DNA from: Cherax quadricarinatus
Taxonomy: Eukaryota > Arthropoda > Malacostraca > Decapoda > Parastacidae
Reading direction: 5' to 3'
DNA: 64,000 bases
NCBI RefSeq assembly: GCF_038502225.1
Contig: NC_091300.1
Span: 42,967,532 to 43,031,531, forward strand
This document shows, one piece after another, positions 30,576 through 39,423 of the stretch. Made by a program: the position numbers and the translations under genes. Position 1 is the stretch's first letter. Every line of letters begins with the position of its first letter. The notes beneath the pieces were generated by a model, which did no database searches, was not told where the DNA came from, and saw nothing but the letters and a program-made list of their open reading frames with translations.

Positions 30576-30862
30576 TTTTGAGTGACTTTTGATTGCACCA
30601 TTTTACTCTGACCTATCTATTCATCAGCACTGTACATAGTGTAAATACTGGTAACGGAATACATGGGTACAGAAATCTACCCTTGCTGTGTCTGCCTTGC
30701 CCTTGCTCTGCCCTGCTGATTGTCTTGTTTTGCTGACTTAGTTATGACCACGTGCTACAAGCCTATAAACTACCACCTGTGTTCGTCACCAATATTTACA
30801 ATATGCAGTGTTAATGAATAGATATATCAGAGTGAAATGGTGCAATCAAGAGTTACTCAAAG
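30576..30862. repeat. Inverted repeat with 57-bp arms
   Basis: The left arm (30,576-30,632) and right arm (30,806-30,862) are imperfect reverse complements (for example gattgcaccatttt and aaatggtgcaatc), around about 173 bp of spacer. It is older and more diverged than the neighbouring fold-back copy. Confidence 0.75.
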
Positions 30863-31189
30863 CTTGAGTCGTATTCTGTCACACAGAATATGACAGTAAA
30901 CCTGGCTTATCACGCAAGATGGGTTCCGTGTCATATTCTATCACACAGGATAGGTTTCATGCATCAGTAATGAAGTCTGACAGCCTGAGCTGTGAGGCAT
31001 CAGTAAAACTTCAATTACATTACAAGTTCAGTTTCAACGGCAGCTTGAAAGATTTCAATACAGCAGATGTGTAGTTACTATTACTTGGCACTAGTCACCT
31101 CTCAGACTGTCCTGTACCGCCAACCCCGACACACACACAACACACCCGACACCTCAATCCCTCTTTTTACTGAAGGCAGGATCCACAGA
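30863..31189. other. Unassigned sequence
   Basis: No gene or repeat recognised. Confidence 0.35.
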
Positions 31190-31318
31190 AGAAATACGAT
31201 AAAGCTCATGGAGAAGGGAGAGAGTGGACCTAATAGCGACCTGCGAAAAGGAGGGGCCAGGAGCTGTGAATCGGCCACTGCAACCACAAATAGGTGAGTA
31301 CAAATAGATGAGTACCGA
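31190..31318 (+). mobile_element. 3' tail of a CR1/L2-like LINE
   Basis: Carries the last coding codons (gataaagctcatggagaa), then ggggccaggagctgtg, caaccacaaataggtg and a terminal agtacaaatagatgagtac repeat. Same family as the minus-strand copy at 8.3-9.6 kb; severe 5' truncation. Confidence 0.8.
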
Positions 31319-31369
31319 GGGAGACCCTAAGTCGGGACGGAAGAAGGGATGGGAAGGAAAAGCTTTAAG

Positions 31370-31610
31370 TGATGGGACTAAGGCTCACCTTGTCCCTTAG
31401 TTACTCCATTAAGTCCCATTACGTATACTTAGGGATCGCCATTAGTACCTAACTTTCCCTATGTGCCAGTAACTAAGGCAGTTAAGAACCACCATGTTCC
31501 TAGGTGCAATACCTAACGCCCTTAAAAACCAGCACATCCCTAGGGCAATAACCGAGGTTGTTAGGGCCTCCCATATCCCTGGGGCCACTAAGTAACACTT
31601 GTAGGGAAGA
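31370..31610. repeat. Decayed repeat of about 40 bp
   Basis: Recurring words are cctaggtgcaa, ccctagggcaataac and ccctggggccactaa, spaced by about 40-50 bp, with many substitutions. A few words are shared with 29.3-29.4 kb. Confidence 0.55.
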
Positions 31611-32060
31611 ACAGAGAATGGAAAAAAAAGTCTGAAGACTTCTCTCTAGTTCAGACTAAGAAAGAGAATGATATATAAGAGGATAAGAGAAAGAAACTGT
31701 TAAAAAGAAAAGGTTAAAGAAGCGAGAAAATAGAAAGGGAAGAAACAGTTCAGCGAGGAAAAGGGGGGAAAAGAGAAGGAGAAAACGAGCTATGGAGGGT
31801 GGAGAAGGAGTAAGGGATGACTGAAAAGATCAAGAAGAGTAAAAATGGAGAAAGAGTAAAGGAAAGTAGGGAAAGAAACATTAGGAAGCTATATGGGAAA
31901 GCAGGACAAAGTATTTATAACAGATAAAAACAAAACGAGAATGGAATTGAAAAGAGTCAAGGCAAGGAAAATACAAAGAGAATGGGGAGAAACGATTAAC
32001 AGCTGAAGAAATGGAGATGGAGAAACAAAGGGGAGGGGTAGGAGATGTTAGATAATGGCT

Positions 32061-32063
<3 letters not shown>
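31611..32063. other. Purine-rich unassigned sequence
   Basis: Strong A/G bias on the plus strand leading into the GA microsatellite. No gene recognised. Confidence 0.5.
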
Positions 32064-32149
<86 letters not shown>

Positions 32150-32302
32150 GAGGGAGAGGGAGAGGGAGAGAGAGAGGGAGAGAGAGAGGGAGAGAGAGAG
32201 GGAGAGAGAGGGAGAGAGAGAAAGAGAGAGAAAGAGAGAGAAAGAGAGAGAAAGAAAGAGAGAGAGAGAAAGAGAAAGAAAGAGAGAGAAAGAGAGAGAA
32301 CA
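32064..32302. repeat. (GA)n microsatellite with GGGA and AAAG interruptions
   Basis: The pure GA run at the left grades into GGGAGAGA and then AAAGAGAG variants. About 240 bp. Confidence 0.97.
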
Positions 32303-32394
32303 GCGACAGGGCGGAATATCATCGCCACCATCTCTACGAATGGATGACTAAAAAGGTGAGATAAAAGGGGTAATGGGTGAGACTGAGCCTACCA
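32303..32394. other. Short spacer
   Basis: Nothing recognised. Confidence 0.4.
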
Positions 32395-32480
32395 TACCAC
32401 GGGCGGGACTTGAACCCGCAATCAGAGAATCTCAAAACTCCAGACCGTCGCGTTAACCACTGGACCAGCTAGCCACAATA
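32395..32480 (-). mobile_element. tRNA-derived SINE head
   Basis: On the minus strand: A-box-like tggctagctggtccagtgg, then acggtctggagttttgaga, then a B-box-like gcgggttcaagtcccgc. The tRNA-like shape is better kept than in the 23.6-kb copy, but the acceptor stem is not convincing, so I call it a SINE head rather than a tRNA gene. Confidence 0.7.
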
Positions 32481-32775
32481 AGATTCGTCCAACTAAGTAT
32501 ATTTCTACACCATAGGAAGGTTAGCATAGGCACCACTGTGACCACAAATGCAAGTTTTTACAGACGAATCTCCAGCTAGCGTGGCCGTGACGAACTCTAG
32601 CTCAAGTCCCCTCACTGCCGTCAACATGACTGACGAAATCGTAATGACACGATTGCAAACAAACCCTTTGGCTTTTTTCACCTCACCTATGTCTTACCTT
32701 CTGGGTAAGACCTAGGAGAGGGAGGAACGAAGAGAGAGAGTAATGAAGGGGGAAGTAGATAGGTCCTACCCTCAA
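32481..32775. other. Unassigned sequence
   Basis: No gene recognised. Confidence 0.35.
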
Positions 32776-32850
32776 CGCCCGGCCGCCCGGCCGCCCGCCC
32801 GCCCGTCCGCCAGCCCGCCCGCCCGCTCGCTTGCCAGCCAGCCAGCCTCT
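32776..32850. repeat. GC-rich CCGCC-type simple repeat
   Basis: Runs of ccgcccggccgcc and gcccgcccgc grading into ccagccagccagcc. It is a marked local GC peak in AT-rich surroundings. Confidence 0.9.
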
Positions 32851-33008
32851 GAAGTAATTACCTGATTCAAAGTCAGTTTCAATTATATTCTTTCAGGTTT
32901 TTAATTACTATTATTTGATCAGAAAGATTAAAAAGGCACAATACCGTAACTGGAATACAAAAAAAAAAACTTACATAGACAATTTTTTGACTAGTTAATC
33001 TTAAGTAA

Positions 33009-33125
33009 ACTGGCACAAGTGCAAATAATGCGAAATTTTATCGTAGCAACGTTTCGCTCTCCAGGAGGTTTGTCAACCCGTTACAAACACTACAGTGACA
33101 CAGAGGGATACACATAGGTACGGAG
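33009..33125 (+). mobile_element. Single arm of the fold-back family (copy C)
   Basis: Contains ctggcacaagtgcaaat, agcaacgtttcgctctcc and gttacaaacactac in the order of the left arm of copy B. The right arm is absent. Diverged. Confidence 0.75.
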
Positions 33126-33430
33126 GTGCCAGGAGTCATTTTGGCACTCGGGCTGCGGCTTGAGTGCCGGGAATGGCTTTATTGCATTTGAAAGAGTCAC
33201 CGTGCCCTTGTCCTAGGGTTGTAAGAGGTTCACAGCGCCCTTGTCATGAGGCGGCTGCCCGCACCATAGGGCTGTAAACGGTATAACTCTTGACATGAAT
33301 GCTCACCGTGGGAATGGTCAACGCTACTGTGTGACCCACTCCTCCTGCCATGAGCTCCAGAGTCCACAGAGTTACACTCTGTAGAGCGAGGACAAGTTGA
33401 GATGAAGTGAGCACGTTAGTGCAGCTGCAA
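33126..33430. other. Unassigned sequence
   Basis: No gene recognised. Flanks the 19-bp array. Confidence 0.35.
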
Positions 33431-35598
33431 AGACGGACCCCTGTTACAACCACGGACCCCTGTTACAACCACGGACCCCTGTTACAACCACGGACCCCTG
33501 TTACAACCACGGACCCTTGTTACAACCACGGACCCCTGTTACAACCACGGACCCCTGTTACAACCACGGACCCCTGTTACAACCACGGACCCTTGTTACA
33601 ACCACGGACCCTTGTTACAACCACGGACCCCTGTTACAACCACGGACCCCTGTTACAACCACGGACCCCTGTTACAACCACGGACCCTTGTTACAACCAC
33701 GGACCCCTGTTACAACCACGGACCCCTGTTACAACCACGGACCCCTGTTACAACCACGGACCCTTGTTACAACCACGGACCCCTGTTACAACCACGGACC
33801 CTTGTTACAACCACGGACCCCTGCTACAACCACGGACCCCTGCTACAACCACGGACCCCTGCTACAACCACGGACCCCTGCTACAACCACGGACCTCTGT
33901 TACAACCACGGACCCCTGGTACAACCACGGACCCCTGTTACAACCACGAACCTCTGTTACAACCACGGACCCCTGTTACAACCACGGACCCCTGTTACAA
34001 CCACGGACCCATGTTACAACCACGGACCCCTGTTACAACCACGGACCTTTGTTACAACCACGGACCCCTGTTACAACCACGGACCCCTGTTACAACCATG
34101 GACCTCTGTTACAACCACGGACCTCTGTTACAACCACGGACCCCTGTTACAACCACGGACCCCTGTTACCACCACGGACCCGTTACCATCACGGACCCCT
34201 GTTACCACCACGGACCTCTGTTACAACCACGGACCCCTATTACAACCACAGACCCCTGTTACAACCACGGACCCCTATTACAACCACGAACCTCTATTAC
34301 AAGCACGGACCCCTGTTACAACCACGGATCCCTGTTACAACCACGGACCCCTGCTACAACCACGGACCCCTGCTACAACCACGGACCCCTGCTACAACCA
34401 CGGACCCCTGCTACAACCACGGACCTCTGTTACAACCACGGAGCGCTGTTACAACCACGGACCCCTGTTACAATCACGAACCCCTGTTACAACCACGGAC
34501 CTCTGTTACAACCACGGACCTTTGTTACAACCACGGACCCATGTTACAACCACGGAAACCTGCTACAACTACGGACCCATGTTACAACCACGGACCTCTG
34601 TTACAACCACAGACCCCTGTTACAACCACGGACCCCTGTTACAACCACGGACCCATGTTACAACCACGGAAACCTGCTACAACTACGGACCCATGTTACA
34701 ACCACGGACCTCTGTTACAACCACGGACCCCTGTTACAACCACGGACCCCTGTTACAACCACGGACCCCTGTTACAACCACGGACCCCTGTTACAACCAC
34801 GAACCCCTGTTACAACCACGGACCTCTGTTACAACCACGGACCCCTGCTACAAGCACGGATCTCTGTTACAACCACGGACCCATGTTACAACCACGGACC
34901 CCTGCTACAACTACGGACCCAGGTTACAACCACGGACCCTTACTACAACCACGGACCCCTGTTACAACCACAGACCCCTGTTACAACCACGGAACCTTGC
35001 TACAACCACGGACCCCTGTTACAACCACGGACCCCTGCTAAAACCACGGACCCCTGTCACAACCACGGACCCCTGTTACAACCACGGACCCCCTGCTACA
35101 ACCACGGACCCATGTTACAACCACGGACCCCTGGTAAAACCACGGACCCCTGTTATAAACACGGACGACTTGTTACAACCACGGACCCCTGTTACAACCA
35201 CGGACCCTTGCTACAACCACGGACCTGTTACAACCACGGACCCTTGCTACAACCACGGACCCTTGCTACAACCACAGACCTCTGTTACAACTACGGACCC
35301 CTGTTACAACCACGGACCCTTGCTACAACCACGGACCTCTGTTACAACCACGGACCGCTGCTAAAACTACGGAGACCTGTTACAACCACAAACCCGTTAC
35401 AACCACGGACCCCTGTTACAACCACGGACCCCTGCTACAACCACGGACCCCTGTTACAACCACGGATCCCTGCTACAACCACGGACCCCTGCTACAACCA
35501 CGGACCCCTGCTAAAACCACGGACCCCTGCTACAACCACGGACCCCTGCTACAACCACGGACCCCTGCTACAACCACGGACCCCTGCTACAACCCTGC
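33431..35598. repeat. 19-bp minisatellite, about 114 copies
   Basis: Unit ggacccctgttacaaccac. The left third is homogeneous and the right half carries many variants (tgctac, ccatgtt, cctctgtt) and small indels. The unit is stop-free in all plus-strand frames and 19 is not a multiple of 3, so three overlapping frames of 540-670 codons appear. Not genes. Confidence 0.97.
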
Positions 35599-35745
35599 CT
35601 TCAGCTTACACGCTGCACCACTGACGGGTCATCTTGTGATTAAGACGTATGCCAGGCGAATATAATACAACAATTGTAGGTAGTAGTATCAGTACTTGTG
35701 GTGGTGGTGATAGTAATTGTGGAAGTAGTAGTAATAGTAGTAGTA
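35599..35745. repeat. Short spacer leading into a GTA/GTG trinucleotide tract
   Basis: From about 35,675 to 35,750 the sequence is a degenerate gtagtag and gtggtgg tract directly ahead of the 32-bp array, whose unit also begins gtggtag. Confidence 0.7.
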
Positions 35746-37719
35746 GTGGTAGCAGCTATGTGATGGCGGATGTTGCTGTGGTAGCAGCTATGTGATGGCG
35801 GGTGTTGTAGTGGTAGCAGCTATGTGATGGCGGGTGTTGTTGTGGTAGCAGCTATGTGATGGCGGATGTTGTTGTGGTAGCAGCTATGTGATGGCGGGTG
35901 TTGTTGTGGTAGCAGTATGTGATGGCGGGTGTTGTTGTGGTAGCAGCTATGTGATGGCGGGTGTTGTTGTGGTAGCAGCTATGTGATGGCGGGTGTTGTA
36001 GTGGTAGCAGCTATGTGATGGCGGATGTTGCTGTGGTAGCAGCTATGTGATGGCGGGTGTTGTAGTGGTAGCAGCTATGTGATGGCGGGTGTTGTTGTGG
36101 TAGCAGCTATGTGATGGCGGATGTTGTTGTGGTAGCAGCTATGTGATGGCGGGTGTTGTTGTGGTAGCAGTATGTGATGGCGGGTGTTGTTGTGGTAGCA
36201 GCTATGTGATGGCGGGTGTTGTTGTGGTAGCAGCTATGTGATGGCGGGTGTTGTAGTGGTAGCAGCTATGTGATGGCGGATGTTCCTGTGGTAGCAGCTA
36301 TGTGATGGCGGGTGTTGTAGTGGTAGCAGCTATGTGATAGCGGGTGTTGTTGTGGTAGCAGCTATGTGATGGCGAGTGTTGTTGTGGTAGCAGCTATGTG
36401 ATGGCGGGTGTCGCTGTGGTAGCAGCTATGTGATGGCGGGTGTTGTTGTGGTAGCAGCTATGTGATGGCGGGTGTTGCTGTGGCAGCAGCTATGTGATGG
36501 CGGGTGTTGTTGTGGTAGCAGCTATGTGATGGCGGGTGTTGCTGTGGTAGCAGCTATGTGATGGCGGGTGTTGTTGTGGTAGCAGCTATGTGATGGCGGG
36601 TGTTGCTGTGGTAGCAGCTATGTGATGGCGGGTGTTGTTGTGGTAGCAGCTATGTGATGGCGGGTGTTGCTGTGGTAGCAGCTATGTGATGGCGGGTGTT
36701 GTTGTGGTAGCAGCTATGTGATGGCGGGTGTTGCTGTGGTAGCAGCTATGTGATGGCGGGTGTTGTTGTGGTAGCAGCTATGTGATGGCGGGTGTTGCTG
36801 TGGTAGCAGCTATGTGATGGCGGGTGTTGTTGTGGTAGCAGCTATGTGATGGCGGGTGTTGCTGTGGTAGCAGCTATGTGATGGCGGGTGTTGTTGTGGT
36901 AGCAGCTATGTGATGGCGGGTGTTGCTGTGGTAGCAGCTATGTGATGGCGGGTGTTGTTGTGGTAGCAGCTATGTGATGGCGGGTGTTGCTGTGGTAGCA
37001 GCTATGTGATGGCGGGTGTTGTTGTGGTAGCAGCTATGTGATGGCGGGTGTTGCTGTGGTAGCAGCTATGTGATGGCGGGTGTTGTTGTGGTAGCAGCTA
37101 TGTGATGGCGGATGTTGTTGTGGTAGCAGCTATGTGATGGCGGGTGTTGTTGTGGTAGCAGCTATGTGATGGCGGATGTTGTTGTGGTAGCAGCTATGTG
37201 ATGGCGGGTGTTGCTGTGGTAGCAGCTATGTGATGGCGGGTGTTGTTGTGGTAGCAGCTATGTGATGGCGGGTGTTGCTGTGGTAGCAGCTATGTGATGG
37301 CGGGTGTTGTTGTGGTAGCAGCTATGTGATGGCGGGTGTTGTTGTGGTAGCAGCTATGTGATGGCGGATGTTGTTGTGGTAGCAGCTATGTGATGGCGGG
37401 TGTTGTTGTGGTAGCAGCTATGTGATGGCGGATGTTGTTGTGGTAGCAGCTATGTGATGGCGGGTGTTGTTGTGGTAGCAGCTATGTGATGGCGGGTGTT
37501 GCTGTGGTAGCAGCTATGTGATGGCGGATGTTGCTGTGGTAGCAGCTATGTGATGGCGGGTGTTGTTGTGGTAGCAGCTATGTGATGGCGGGTGTTGCTG
37601 TGGTAGCAGCTATGTGATGGCGGGTGTAGTAGTGGTAGCAGGTATGTGATGGCGGGTGTTGTTGTGGTAGCAGCTATGTGATGGCGGGTGTTGTTGTGGT
37701 AGCAGCTATGTGATGGCGG
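35746..37719. repeat. 32-bp minisatellite, about 61 copies, with higher-order structure
   Basis: The unit contains gtggtagcagctatgtga and tggcgggtgttg. A marker variant (gcggatgtt followed by gctg or cctg) recurs at 35,766, 36,021 and 36,276, exactly 255 bp apart, equal to eight units with one unit short by 1 bp (gcagtatgtg). Between about 36,410 and 37,090 units ending gttgtt and gttgct alternate strictly, a 64-bp dimer. Confidence 0.97.
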
Positions 37720-38019
37720 GTTTAACTGCTCTGAGGATAATTCTTGATAATACTTCAGAGATGATGAAGTTAATGGTTCAGGTCAGGTCAACACTCTCAG
37801 TTTTCTTACTTCTATGTGCGGGTTATCTCGGTTTTGACAGTAATATAACAAGTCACAATGACTTGTTATTTTGTATTAAGTTTTCTTCAATTACTTCAAA
37901 TTTTTACTAATATTAAAAATCATTATTATATGTTGAAATAATAAGCAAACATTTGACTTTATATTTCGTATTTAAATGGAAATACTTGAACAAAGATCAT
38001 GTTTGCTTACATATTTTTC
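37720..38019. other. AT-rich unassigned sequence
   Basis: No gene recognised. Confidence 0.4.
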
Positions 38020-39160
38020 TACACCAAGAACTTGAACAATGCAACAAGACTCACTTAGATTATGAAGCTCAGTTTTGGTCTCCATACTACAGAATGGATA
38101 TAAATTCGTTGGAGATCATTCAGGGAAGAATGACAAAATTAATTCACTGCAGAAAGAATCTTCCATACGAAGAGAGATTGAAATCCTTTAATCTACATTA
38201 TCTTGTAAGATGTAGGAGAAGGATGACATGACTAAAGTGTGTAAGTGGAAGGTGGACATAAATAATGAAAATATAAATAAGGTTCTGAGGATATTCCTTC
38301 AGGAAAGCACTTGAAATATTGGATTCAAATTGGATAAGTTTAGAATTTGAAAGGTTATAAGAGAGTACTTGTTTGGAAATAGAATAGTGGATGAGTGGAA
38401 CAGTCTACCTAGTAGTGGATGAGTGGAACAGTCTACCTAGTAGTGGATGAGTGGAACAGTCTACCTAGTAGTGGATGAGTGGAACAGTCTACCTAGTAGT
38501 GGGTAAGTGGAACAGTCTACCTAGTAGTGGATGAGTGGAACAGTCTACCTAGTAATGGATGAGTGGAACAGTCTACCTAGTAGTGGATGAGTGGAACAGT
38601 CTACCTAGTAGTGGATGAGTGGAACAGTCTACCTAGTAATGGATGAGTGGAACAGTCTACCTAGTAGTGGATGAGTGGAACAGTCTACCTAGTAGTGGAT
38701 GAGTGGAACAGTCTACCTAGTAGTGGATGAGTGGAACAGTCTACCTAGTAGTGGATGAGTGGAACAGTCTACCTAGTAATGGATGAGTGGAACAGTCTAC
38801 CTAGTAATGGATGAGTGGAACAGTCTACCTAGTAATGGATGAGTGGAACAGTCTACCTAGTAATGGATGAGTGGAACAGTCTACCTAGTAGTGGATGAGT
38901 GGAACAGTCTACCTAGTAGTGGATGAGTGGAACAGTCTACCTAGTAGTGGATGAGTGGAACAGTCTACCTAGTACTCACTGATGCTAAAAGCTTGGATAG
39001 TTTCAAATAAAGGTTAGATAAATGTATGTGTGAAAGGGGGTTTGATTTGAGTTAATAGGGTAATCACTGATAATGGGTTGGACTAATATTTTTAGTTTGT
39101 TTGGGTTTGACAAAGACTTACCAAGTATGGCCAGTAAACCTGCTGCAGTGCTCCTCCTTT
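38020..39160 (+). pseudogene. Decayed 3' end of a CR1/L2-like LINE, interrupted by a minisatellite
   Basis: 38,050-38,230 encodes HLDYEAQFWSPYYRMDIN and LPYEERLKSFNLH, closely matching HLDYAAQFWSPYYRMDIN in the LINE at 53-55 kb. It continues with frame breaks through KWKVDINNEN and FGNRIVDEWNSLPSS (to about 38,415). At that point the coding sequence turns into a 28-bp tandem array (38,389-38,975). After the array the text resumes with a counterpart of the LINE's EAKTLCSFKNRLDKYM block (gatgctaaaagcttgg, gataaatgtatg) and a 3' UTR-like ggccagtaaacctgctgc to about 39,160. Only the protein C-terminus and tail remain. Confidence 0.82.
38389..38975. repeat. 28-bp minisatellite derived from LINE coding sequence, about 21 copies
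   Basis: The unit contains ggatgagtggaacagtc and tacctagtagt, which is the DNA for the conserved DEWN-LPS motif of the surrounding LINE. Variants are tagtaat for tagtagt and one gggtaag. Confidence 0.9.
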
Positions 39161-39174
39161 AGGAGGGGGAGAGA

Positions 39175-39330
39175 AGGGAGGAGGGGAGTATTATAATAGG
39201 GAAGCGCTAAACCATTAAGATTATACAGAGCCTGTGGGGGGGGGATGAAAGGTATGCAGGCTTATTCAGGGAACTGGAGCACAGATCCAACTCCCAGCGT
39301 CAAGGAACCTCTCTTGAGGGGTGTGGAGGG
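39175..39330 (+). mobile_element. Interspersed repeat (SINE-like), copy 1
   Basis: Contains agcgctaaaccatta, attatacag, gcaggcttattcaggg and ctggagcacagatccaa. Same order of words as at 62.80-62.95 kb. Recognised as a common decapod interspersed repeat; class uncertain. Confidence 0.65.
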
Positions 39331-39423
39331 GAAGAGGAGTTCATTCAGCTGGAGTAAGTTTATTTAGGTACACAGATACAGTGACACAGATACAGTGTCA
39401 TAGACGACAGCGGCAGCAGCAGC

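Noticed and set aside
32395..32480. Functional tRNA gene
   Set aside because: A and B boxes are visible, but the acceptor pairing is not convincing and a second copy with the same unusual middle block exists, so a SINE is more likely.
33407..35624. Three overlapping frames of 540-670 codons rich in TTDPCYNHG-like repeats
   Set aside because: Produced by the 19-bp stop-free unit. All frames are equally open and indels are tolerated.
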